DNA of 64,000 nt from Streptomyces sp. MMG1533 (GTDB lineage: Bacteria > Actinomycetota > Actinomycetes > Streptomycetales > Streptomycetaceae): NCBI RefSeq assembly GCF_001279775.1, contig NZ_LGDG01000100.1, forward strand, positions 91,331-155,330. The letters are read 5' to 3'. Shown here one piece after another: positions 10,222-17,699 of the stretch (positions within the stretch are counted from its first letter, which is position 1; every line of letters starts with the position of its first letter). A model generated the notes under the pieces. That model was not told where the DNA came from and searched no databases. It saw nothing but the letters and a program-made list of their open reading frames with translations. The position numbers and the translations under genes are program-made.

Positions 10222-11061
10222 TTAGAAGAGGGTCGGGTCGTCGAAGGCACCGGAGGCGACCAGGTACACGTAGAAGTCGGCCAGCGCCACGCTCACGAGC
10301 GACGCCCAGGCGAGCTGCATGTGACGGGCGTTCAGCTTGCCGACCAGCTGCCACGCCTTGTAGCGCACGGGGTGTTTGGAGAAGTGCTTGAGCTTGCCGC
10401 CGACGATGTGCCGACAGGAGTGGCAGGAGAGGGTGTACGCCCAGATCAGCACGATGTTGGCCAGGAAGACCAGGGTGCCGAGGCCCATGTGGCCCCACTC
10501 GTAGTGCTCGTCGCGGAAGGCGAGCACGGTGTCGTAGGTCAGGATCCCGGCGACGACGATAGCGGCGTAGAAGAAGTACCGGTGGATGTTCTGCAGCACC
10601 AGCGGGAAGCGGGTCTCGCCCGTGTACTTCTTGTGCGGCTCGGCCACCGCGCAGGCCGGCGGGGATGCCCAGAAGCCCCGGTAGTACGCCTTGCGGTAGT
10701 AGTAGCAGGTCAGGCGGAAGCCGAGCGGGAAGATCAGGATGATGATCGCGGGGGAGATGCCCCACCAGCCGCCGAAGAGGTCGGTGTTGGGGCCGTGGCG
10801 CATCGGCTCGCAGTTCTCGGCCAGACAGGGGGAGTAGAAGGGCGAGACGTACGGCGCCGCGTAGTAGTCGGCGTTCGCGAACGCCCGCCAGGTCGAGTAC
10901 ACGATGAACGCGAGCAGACCGGCCGCCGTGGCGGCCGGTGCCAGCCACCAGCGGTCGGTGCGCAGGTGCGGGGCGTCGATCGCGGCGCGCGTACGGGTGC
11001 GTACGCCGCCGCGCAGCGGATGGGGATCTTCTGTTGCGGGAGGTTCCGTACCAGTGGCCAA
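10222..11061 (-). CDS. sdhC: Succinate dehydrogenase membrane anchor, single-subunit type
   Basis: 279 aa from a TTG start (11061), preceded by CGGAG at a suitable distance; no in-frame ATG fits. At least five hydrophobic segments are visible: AATAAGLLAFIVYSTW, ISPAIIILIFPLGFRLTCYY, IHRYFFYAAIVVAGILTY, LGTLVFLANIVLIWAYTLSC, and LAWASLVSVALADFYVYLVA. The conserved HRYFFY and CHSCRH contain candidate heme or quinone ligands. It anchors SdhAB to the membrane and passes electrons to menaquinone. The external loop with CLAENCEPMRHGPN carries a Cys pair. Confidence 0.9.
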   Translation of the reverse strand: MATGTEPPATEDPHPLRGGVRTRTRAAIDAPHLRTDRWWLAPAATAAGLLAFIVYSTWRAFANADYYAAPYVSPFYSPCLAENCEPMRHGPNTDLFGGWWGISPAIIILIFPLGFRLTCYYYRKAYYRGFWASPPACAVAEPHKKYTGETRFPLVLQNIHRYFFYAAIVVAGILTYDTVLAFRDEHYEWGHMGLGTLVFLANIVLIWAYTLSCHSCRHIVGGKLKHFSKHPVRYKAWQLVGKLNARHMQLAWASLVSVALADFYVYLVASGAFDDPTLF

Positions 11062-11079
11062 TTCATGACTCCGGTCGGG

Positions 11080-11370
11080 TCAGGGGGCGTGCCGGTCCCG
11101 GGCGCCGAGTCCCTCGTCGTCCGAGTCGATCCACAGTGAGTCGTCGTACGGGGTGTCGGGGATGGTGACGAGATCGGGGCGCCTGGGCGTGGCCGGCGTG
11201 GTGGCCGCCTCACGCAGCAGCGCGACGCTGTCGCGCAGGTGCTCGGCATCGGCGCGGACGCGGCGCATGTCGAGCCCGCCGCTGCCGAGCTGCTGCTCCA
11301 GGCGTCCGACCGACCGGGTCAGATCGTCGAGGCAGCGTTGGACTGATGTCAGTTCGTCGTGCACGGACAT
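11080..11370 (-). CDS. Small coiled-coil protein heading the sdh operon
   Basis: 96 aa, ATG at 11370, 18 bp upstream of sdhC. The N-terminal half (DELTSVQRCLDDLTRSVGRL, then LRDSVALLREA) is helical with heptad-like spacing, and the C-terminal half is short and acidic (YDDSLWIDSDDEG). No membrane segment, no cofactor motif and no recognised family. Position and spacing suggest co-transcription with sdhCAB, so an assembly or regulatory role is possible but is only inference. Confidence 0.72.
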   Translation of the reverse strand: MSVHDELTSVQRCLDDLTRSVGRLEQQLGSGGLDMRRVRADAEHLRDSVALLREAATTPATPRRPDLVTIPDTPYDDSLWIDSDDEGLGARDRHAP

Positions 11371-11593
11371 GACGTGACCTCACTTCCGTGGGCGGGTGTG
11401 CCCTGGGCGGCAACGTTCATGCGCCTGCGAGTGTTGCGCGTCACACCTGTCGGTGGGAAGGGACGTGCACCGATTGGCCGAGGCGTATGGGTGCATTCCG
11501 TGGTGCGTTGCGCCGCACGGGTGACGTTCCCGGCTGTCGTCGCCGTGTCGCCGCCCGTTGCCGAACCCTTTCCTCTTCAGTGGCCGCATACAT

Positions 11594-11626
11594 GTGATCA
11601 GCTCCATATACCGCCAAAAGTGATCA
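11594..11626. promoter_or_regulatory. Pair of GTGATCA boxes in the divergent promoter region
   Basis: GTGATCA at 11594-11600 and again at 11620-11626 (each containing the palindrome TGATCA, 26 bp apart) in the 287-bp gap between the sdh operon and the peptide-binding lipoprotein gene. The second box ends 31 bp before the lipoprotein start. The spacing, about 2.5 helical turns, could suit a regulator, but which one is unknown. Confidence 0.4.
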
Positions 11627-11657
11627 TAACGCCCGCGGCTCCCGGAGGTAAGCAGAG

Positions 11658-13847
11658 ATGTCCCACGACGGCGTCAGACTGCGCTCGGTCATGCGCTCGG
11701 TCTCCTTCCTCACCGCGGGCACGCTCGCGGTGTCCGTGCTCGCCGGATGCAGTTCCGAGGACCAGGCGGGCAGGCCGCTCGCCGGACAGGACATCGCACC
11801 CGCCGCCCGCGCCCGGATCGCCGACGGCGGCACCCTGCGCTGGGCCGTGGACGCCGTACCGGAGACGTTGAACACGTTCCAGGCGGACGCGGACGCGGCG
11901 ACCAGCCGGGTCGCCCAGGCCGTACTGCCCTCGATGTACCGGCTGGACCGGAACGGGCGCCCGGAGCGCAACCCCGACTACCTGGAGTCCGCGAAGGTCG
12001 TCGACACCGAGCCGAAGCAGGTCGTGCTGTACAAGCTGAACCAGCAGGCCGTGTGGAGCGACGGCCGGGAGATCGGCGCCGCCGACTTCGCCGCCCAGTG
12101 GCGGGCCCTGTCCGGCAAGGACACCGCGTACTGGACCGCGCGCAACGCCGGGTACGACCGCATCGAGAAGATCGAGCGCGGGGCGAACGACCTGGAGGTA
12201 CGCGTCACCTTCGGGCGGCCGTACGCCGACTGGCGGTCGCTGTTCTCGCCGCTGTACCCGAAGGACGTCATGGGCACGCCGGACTCCTTCAACGACGGGG
12301 CGCGGCGGAAGCTCAAGGTCACCGCCGGTCCCTTCGCCCTGAAGAAGGTCGACCGCAAGGACGACGAGGTCACCCTCGCCCGCAATCCGCGCTGGTGGGG
12401 GCAGCCCGCCAAGCTCTCCGAGATCGTGCTGCGGGCCGTACCGCGCGACAAGCGGGCCGCCGCGCTGGCCGCCGGGACGATCGACCTCGCCGAGATCGAC
12501 CCCGAGTCCGCCGGACGCATCACCCTCTCCGCGCGTGGTCGGGACAAGGGCACGAGCACCCCGCTCCAGGGCCCGGGCGGCCGCAGGGCGGCCGCCGGGG
12601 ACGAGAGCCGGCAGAAGGCCGCCCTCCAGGGCTTCGAGGTCCGCAAGTCCCTGGAGCCCGCCTACACCCAGCTCGCCCTCAACGGCGCCGGCGGCCCGCT
12701 CGCCGACGAACGCGTCCGCCGGGCCGTCGCCCGTGCCCTCGACCGGGAGGCGCTCGCGAAGACCGTCCTCACACCGCTCGGGCTGCCCGCCGAGCCGGTC
12801 GGCAGCCACCTCGCACTGTCCGGGCAGGCCGCCTACGCCGACAACAGCGGCGCCCTCGGCGGGCAGGACACCGCGGAGGCGGAGGCGCTGCTCGCGGACG
12901 CCGGATGGGTGCTCGGCGGGCCGGTCAAGGAGGAGAAGAAGAAGGGCGAGAAGGCAGCCGGCGCCAAGGGGGAGAAGGCCGAGAAGGCCGGGAAGGCAGA
13001 GAAGGCAGAGAAGGCAGAGAAGGCAGAGAAGGCCGAGGAGGAGTCGGCAGGGGGCGACGACGGGACGTACATCGTCGGTGAGGACGACAAGGCTCCCCAT
13101 GACGCCGACCGGGAGAAGAGGAAGCAGTCCGAGAGCCGGACGGACAAGAGCGAGGAGAGTGGCGGCAGGCACCTCGCCCAGGACGGCAAGCAGTACGCGA
13201 ACAAGCTGAAGCAGGGCGGCGCGCCCGGCGCTTACGCCCCCCTCGGCACCGCCGCCCCTGCGGGCACCGCGGCCAAGGCGCTCGCCAAGGACGGCAAGCC
13301 GCTCACCCTCCGCTTCGTGCTCCCCTCGGGCCCCGGCTCCCAGACCCTGGGCACCGTCGCCGACCGGATCAGCCGCATGCTGAAGAAGGTCGGCATCCGC
13401 ACCGAGATCTCCAAGGTCACCGACGAGAGCTACTTCAAGGACCACATCGCGTCCGGCCAGTACGACCTCGCCCTCTACTCCTGGCCCGCCTCCGCCTTCC
13501 CCGCGACCGACGCCCGCCCGATCTTCGCCAAGCCGGTGCCGGCCGCCGACGGCTCCCTGAACGTCGAGCAGAACTACACCCGCGTCGGCACCGACCAGGT
13601 CGACCAGCTCTTCGACGAGGCCATCGCCACGCTCGACGAGAACGAGCGCCGAGGCCTCATCCGCAAGGCCGACTCCCGAATCTGGGCGGCCGCCGGCTCC
13701 ATCCCCCTCTACCAGCGCCCCCAGCTCACGGTCGCACGGAAGAGCCTGGTCAACGCCGGTGCCTTCGGCTTCCAGACCCCGGTCTACGAGGACATGGGCT
13801 TCCTCGAGAAGAGCGTGAATCAGCCCGCGAGCCCTTCGTCGCAGTGA
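11658..13847 (+). CDS. Oligopeptide ABC transporter substrate-binding lipoprotein (orphan)
   Basis: 729 aa; ATG 11658 follows GGAGG. Signal peptide with lipobox VLAGC (Cys31), then an SBP_bac_5 domain: LRWAVDAVPETLNTFQAD, VLYKLNQQAVWSDGREIGAA, TAGPFALKKVDRKDDEVTLA, DERVRRAVARALDRE. It is longer than usual (about 550-600 aa) because residues about 425-520 are a Lys/Glu-rich low-complexity insert built from KAEKAE-type repeats. It should deliver peptides at the outer face of the membrane. There is no permease in its own operon; three complete Opp systems lie within the next 26 kb and could supply one. From memory it corresponds to the gene just before typA in S. coelicolor. Confidence 0.87.
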   Translation: MSHDGVRLRSVMRSVSFLTAGTLAVSVLAGCSSEDQAGRPLAGQDIAPAARARIADGGTLRWAVDAVPETLNTFQADADAATSRVAQAVLPSMYRLDRNGRPERNPDYLESAKVVDTEPKQVVLYKLNQQAVWSDGREIGAADFAAQWRALSGKDTAYWTARNAGYDRIEKIERGANDLEVRVTFGRPYADWRSLFSPLYPKDVMGTPDSFNDGARRKLKVTAGPFALKKVDRKDDEVTLARNPRWWGQPAKLSEIVLRAVPRDKRAAALAAGTIDLAEIDPESAGRITLSARGRDKGTSTPLQGPGGRRAAAGDESRQKAALQGFEVRKSLEPAYTQLALNGAGGPLADERVRRAVARALDREALAKTVLTPLGLPAEPVGSHLALSGQAAYADNSGALGGQDTAEAEALLADAGWVLGGPVKEEKKKGEKAAGAKGEKAEKAGKAEKAEKAEKAEKAEEESAGGDDGTYIVGEDDKAPHDADREKRKQSESRTDKSEESGGRHLAQDGKQYANKLKQGGAPGAYAPLGTAAPAGTAAKALAKDGKPLTLRFVLPSGPGSQTLGTVADRISRMLKKVGIRTEISKVTDESYFKDHIASGQYDLALYSWPASAFPATDARPIFAKPVPAADGSLNVEQNYTRVGTDQVDQLFDEAIATLDENERRGLIRKADSRIWAAAGSIPLYQRPQLTVARKSLVNAGAFGFQTPVYEDMGFLEKSVNQPASPSSQ
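12937..13200 (+). repeat. Lys/Glu-rich coding repeat inside the lipoprotein gene
   Basis: A run of GAGAAGGCN units (tightest about 12996-13036, GCAGAGAAG repeated at 9-bp intervals) encodes EKAEKAEKAE. The surrounding 90 residues are highly charged and probably disordered or helical. They sit between the two lobes of an otherwise ordinary binding-protein fold. Confidence 0.8.
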
Positions 13848-13986
13848 GCCCGCGTGGCCCTGTGGAGGTCGTCTCTGTCAGGGCCACGTACCATGGGGTG
13901 AGGCCGTGGCGTGTCCAGCCCGGCAGGGTCCGCGTAACACACACATACGCGCAGGCCTTCCTCACACTCCGGGAGATCGCCGCAAT

Positions 13987-15894
13987 ATGGCCACGCGCCA
14001 CGACATCCGTAACGTCGCCATCGTCGCCCACGTCGACCACGGCAAGACGACCCTCGTCGACGCCATGCTCAAGCAGGCGGGGGCCTTTGCCGCGCACGCT
14101 GCCGAGTCGCTCGACGACCGCATGATGGACTCGAACGACCTGGAACGTGAGAAGGGCATCACGATCCTGGCCAAGAACACGGCGGTCAAGTACCACCCGA
14201 AGGATGGCAGCGATGTCATCACCATCAACATCATCGACACCCCCGGCCACGCCGACTTCGGTGGCGAGGTCGAGCGCGGCCTGTCGATGGTCGACGCGGT
14301 GGTGCTGCTCGTCGACGCCTCCGAGGGCCCGCTCCCGCAGACCCGCTTCGTGCTGCGCAAGGCGCTGCAGGCCCGCCTGCCCGTCATCCTGTGCATCAAC
14401 AAGACGGACCGCCCGGACTCGCGCATCGAAGAGGTCGTGAACGAGGCCTACGACCTCTTCCTCGACCTCGACGCCGACGAGGACCAGATCGAGTTCCCGA
14501 TCGTCTACGCGTGTGCGCGTGACGGCGTGGCCTCGCTGACCAAGCCGGAGGACGGCACCGTCCCGGCCGACAGCGACAGCCTGGAGCCCTTCTTCTCCAC
14601 GATCCTGTCGCACGTCCCGGCCCCTGAGTACGACGAGGAGGCCCCGCTCCAGGCGCACGTCACCAACCTGGACGCGGACAACTTCCTCGGCCGTATCGCG
14701 CTGCTCCGCGTCGAGCAGGGCGAGCTGCGCAAGGGCCAGACCGTCACGTGGATCAAGCGTGACGGCACGATGTCCAACGTCCGTATCACCGAGCTGCTGA
14801 TGACCGAGGCGCTCACCCGCAAGCCCGCCGAGATGGCGGGCCCCGGTGACATCTGTGCCGTGGCCGGTATCCCGGACATCATGATCGGCGAGACCCTCGC
14901 CGACCCCGAGAACCCGATCGCGCTGCCGCTCATCACGGTCGACGAGCCGGCGATCTCGATGACGATCGGTACGAACACCTCGCCGCTGGTCGGCCGCGGC
15001 GGCACCGGCAAGGGCGCCTCCGCGAAGGCCGCGGTCAAGGACCGCAAGGTCACCGCCCGTCAGGTCAAGGACCGTCTGGACCGCGAGCTGGTCGGTAACG
15101 TCTCGCTCCGGGTGCTCGACACCGAGCGTCCGGACGCGTGGGAGGTCCAGGGCCGTGGTGAGCTGGCGCTCGCCATCCTGGTCGAGCAGATGCGCCGCGA
15201 GGGCTTCGAGCTGACCATCGGCAAGCCCCAGGTGGTCACCCAGGAGATCGACGGCAAGGTCCACGAGCCGGTCGAGCGCATGACGATCGACGTGCCCGAG
15301 GAGCACATGGGCGCGGTCACGCAGCTCATGGGCGTCCGCAAGGGCCGCATGGACAACATGTCGAACCACGGCTCGGGCTGGGTCCGCCTGGAGTTCGTCG
15401 TCCCCTCCCGCGGACTCATCGGCTTCCGGACCGAGTTCCTGACCGGCACGCGCGGCACGGGCATCGCCCACTCCATCCACGAGGGCCACGAGCCGTGGTT
15501 CGGCCCCCTGACGACCCGTAACAACGGTTCGCTGGTCGCCGACCGCGCGGGTGCCGTCACCGCCTTCGCGATGACGAACCTCCAGGAGCGTGGCGTGCTG
15601 TTCACCGACCCCGGCACCGAGGTGTACGAGGGCATGATCGTCGGCGAGAACTCCCGCGCCGACGACATGGACGTGAACATCACCAAGGAGAAGAAGCTCA
15701 CCAACATGCGCTCCGCCGCCGCCGACTCGTTCGAGGCGATCGTCCCGCCGCGCAAGCTCTCCCTGGAGCAGTCCCTGGAGTTCTGCCGCGACGACGAGTG
15801 CGTCGAGGTGACCCCGGAGGCCGTTCGCATCCGCAAGGTCGTCCTCGACCAGAAGGAGCGCGGTCGCTCCGCGAGCCGCGCCAAGCACGGCTGA
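13987..15894 (+). CDS. typA: Translational GTPase TypA/BipA
   Basis: 635 aa from ATG 13987 (MATRHDIRNVAIVAHVDHG), with GGGAGA upstream; the frame is open for 27 more codons but they look non-coding. G1 AHVDHGKTTL, switch region EREKGITILAKNTAV, G3 DTPGHADFGGEV and G4 NKTDRPD are all intact, followed by the BipA-type C-terminal domain (RGELALAILVEQMRREGFEL, GTGIAHSIHEGHEPW). It is a ribosome-associated GTPase involved in stress adaptation and ribosome assembly. It is closed by a strong terminator, which separates it from bldK. Confidence 0.96.
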   Translation: MATRHDIRNVAIVAHVDHGKTTLVDAMLKQAGAFAAHAAESLDDRMMDSNDLEREKGITILAKNTAVKYHPKDGSDVITINIIDTPGHADFGGEVERGLSMVDAVVLLVDASEGPLPQTRFVLRKALQARLPVILCINKTDRPDSRIEEVVNEAYDLFLDLDADEDQIEFPIVYACARDGVASLTKPEDGTVPADSDSLEPFFSTILSHVPAPEYDEEAPLQAHVTNLDADNFLGRIALLRVEQGELRKGQTVTWIKRDGTMSNVRITELLMTEALTRKPAEMAGPGDICAVAGIPDIMIGETLADPENPIALPLITVDEPAISMTIGTNTSPLVGRGGTGKGASAKAAVKDRKVTARQVKDRLDRELVGNVSLRVLDTERPDAWEVQGRGELALAILVEQMRREGFELTIGKPQVVTQEIDGKVHEPVERMTIDVPEEHMGAVTQLMGVRKGRMDNMSNHGSGWVRLEFVVPSRGLIGFRTEFLTGTRGTGIAHSIHEGHEPWFGPLTTRNNGSLVADRAGAVTAFAMTNLQERGVLFTDPGTEVYEGMIVGENSRADDMDVNITKEKKLTNMRSAAADSFEAIVPPRKLSLEQSLEFCRDDECVEVTPEAVRIRKVVLDQKERGRSASRAKHG

Positions 15895-15918
15895 CGCTCA
15901 GTCGGCACACAGCCCGAA

Positions 15919-15955
15919 GCCCGGTTGCCCCCATGGTGGGGCAACCGGGCTTTTT
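15919..15955 (+). terminator. Rho-independent terminator of typA
   Basis: A perfect 13-bp stem (15919-15931 with 15938-15950), a 6-nt loop and a TTTTT tail, 25 bp after the typA stop. Confidence 0.93.
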
Positions 15956-16560
15956 GCAACCGGTTTTGGCCTGATCCGCAGGCAGCCTCCTGTCCGGATT
16001 GCGGTGATCCTCGCCCGGTACACATGTAACACGTCCGTTTCGCACCCATCTCACGCCGAACAGTTTGTCCAAGTTTTGGAAGATGTACGCGTCAGCTGTG
16101 ACTGAATTGAGATTTAAAGACGGTGGTCGGTAGTTGGCTCATGGCAGATAGTTAGCCGCGTAACGCTCGGGTCAATGGGTCTCGCGCCGTGGGGACGGCG
16201 CCGACTCACGAGCACCAGGGGGTGCCTGACCCTCCGTCAGGGGTGTCGGAGGTCAGACATGTGCCCCCTCCTGTTGGTGAACACGTGGAGTCATGAGGAG
16301 GAGTCCCATGCGCGGTGTCACAAGCACCAGGTGGGTCACAGCGTCGTCCAAAGCCGTCAACTGCCCGCCGCTGTACGGCGATTGCCTCTGAGCGCATGCG
16401 GCCGGCCGCTTAGCACGCCCTAGCGCCTACGCGCGTCCGGCTGCGGGTTTCCCGCCTGCTTCGGGGTGCCCTGACGCTTCCTCATGATCCGGTCCGCGAC
16501 CGGCGCATGCCTGCGCCGGTCGCCGGCTCGGCACACCCACATCTGTGAAATGGGCGAACT
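15956..16560 (+). promoter_or_regulatory. Long leader and promoter region of bldKA
   Basis: About 600 bp without a full-length gene. It holds a relatively A/T-rich stretch (about 16060-16170) that is a reasonable place for the promoter, a GCGCCGT hairpin with a GGGG loop (16184-16201), a short reading frame with a strong Shine-Dalgarno (16308-16391), and a 9-bp perfect hairpin (16499-16520) without a T-run, 40 bp before the bldKA start. A long structured leader suggests post-transcriptional control, but no known riboswitch class was recognised. Confidence 0.5.
16308..16391 (+). pseudogene. 27-codon reading frame upstream of bldKA, likely degenerate lipoprotein 5' end
   Basis: ATG 16308 preceded by GAGGAGGAG at ideal spacing; 27 codons, stop TGA 16389-16391. 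The peptide begins MRGVTSTRWV, which resembles MRGATYAKWV, the signal-peptide start of the binding protein at 31669, and ends NCPPLYGDCL. Just past the stop, in another frame, LPLSACG (Cys codon 16397-16399) looks like a lipobox. Together these suggest the frameshifted remnant of a binding-protein signal peptide. The alternative is a genuine leader peptide or small peptide made ahead of the importer. Confidence 0.45.
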
Positions 16561-17595
16561 GTGACAAGTCCTATCGACATCGAGGGCGGCGGGACGTCGG
16601 TTGTCGTCGACGGCGAACCGGAGCCGACGAAGAAACCCGAGGAACAGCAGCTGGTCGGCCGCTCACCCGGCCAGTTGATGTGGATCCGCTTCAAGCGCGA
16701 CCGCGCCGGCGTGATCTCGGCCTGCGTCGTGATCTTCTTCTTCGCGGTCGGCCTCGCGGCTCCGCTGATCTCCAAGGCGTACGGCAAGAATCCGTACACG
16801 GTGTACGCGGACGAACGCCCCGAACTCTTCGACAGCGCGGGTGTGCCCCTGCAGCCCAACGGCGGCATCAGCGGCGAGTTCTGGTTCGGCCTGGAGCCTG
16901 GCAACGGCTACGACGTCTTCACCAAGCTGCTCTTCGGCATCCGCAACTCCCTGATGATCTCCCTGGCGGTGACGGTCGCCACCGTCGTCACCGGCATCCT
17001 CCTCGGGGTCGCCGCGGGCTATCTCGGCGGCCGGACCGACTACTGGATCAGCCGGGTGATCGACTTCCTGCTCGCCTTCCCGGCGCAGCTCTTCTTCATC
17101 GCGAGCATGCCGGTCGTGGTCTCGCTCTTCGTGAGCCCCAGGGACGAGACGCCGGTGTACGTCCGGGTGGTCGCCCTCATCGCGGTGCAGTGGTTCCTGG
17201 GCTGGATGAGCCTCGGCCGCATCCTGCGCGGCACCACTCTGGCCCTGCGGGAACGGGAGTTCATCGAGGCGGCCAAGGTGAGCGGGGCGTCCCCCAGGCG
17301 CATCATCCGCAAGGAGATCCTGCCCAACGTGGTCACGCCGATCCTGGTGCAGTCGACCTACATGCTCCCCAACTTCGTGACCGCCGAGGCCGGTCTGTCC
17401 TTCCTCGGTGTCGGAATCGTCGAACCGACGCCGGACTGGGGGCAGATGTTCTCCAAGGCGTCGACCGAACTCGTGATGCAGAACGACATCACCTACATGT
17501 TCTTCCCGGGCATCTCGATGATCATTTTCATCGTGGCGTTCAACCTGCTCGGGGACTCGGTCAGGGACGCCTTCGATCCCAAGACGGCGCGCTGA
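16561..17595 (+). CDS. bldKA: Oligopeptide ABC transporter permease (DppC/OppC type), BldKA
   Basis: 344 aa, GTG start at 16561 with only a weak ribosome site. Cytoplasmic N-terminus, a first membrane helix (GVISACVVIFFFAVGLAAPL), a long external loop (YGKNPYTVYADERPELF ... PNGGISGEFWFG) and then the BPD_transp_1 core with the EAA-type motif EFIEAAKVSGASPRRIIRKE and the C-terminal LLGDSVRDAFDPK. The gene order permease, binding protein, permease, ATPase, ATPase after typA matches bldKABCDE of S. coelicolor, whose product imports an oligopeptide signal needed for aerial hyphae. The symbol rests on this synteny and family resemblance. Confidence 0.88.
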   Translation: MTSPIDIEGGGTSVVVDGEPEPTKKPEEQQLVGRSPGQLMWIRFKRDRAGVISACVVIFFFAVGLAAPLISKAYGKNPYTVYADERPELFDSAGVPLQPNGGISGEFWFGLEPGNGYDVFTKLLFGIRNSLMISLAVTVATVVTGILLGVAAGYLGGRTDYWISRVIDFLLAFPAQLFFIASMPVVVSLFVSPRDETPVYVRVVALIAVQWFLGWMSLGRILRGTTLALREREFIEAAKVSGASPRRIIRKEILPNVVTPILVQSTYMLPNFVTAEAGLSFLGVGIVEPTPDWGQMFSKASTELVMQNDITYMFFPGISMIIFIVAFNLLGDSVRDAFDPKTAR

Positions 17596-17699
17596 CCGCC
17601 AAGCTGGGGGCAATCCTCGCCCGACACATACCGGATGGCACTGATGGCCGGTTTGCACTTCATACGCACTGGTGACACAAGATGGGTGGAATCTGAGTG

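Noticed and set aside
13750..15888. 712-aa minus-strand frame opposite typA
   Set aside because: typA is unmistakable on the plus strand; the antisense frame has no motif.
16175..16423. 82-aa frame across the bldK leader as a gene
   Set aside because: It lacks a ribosome site at its start and only its end carries the lipobox-like sequence, which fits a relic better.
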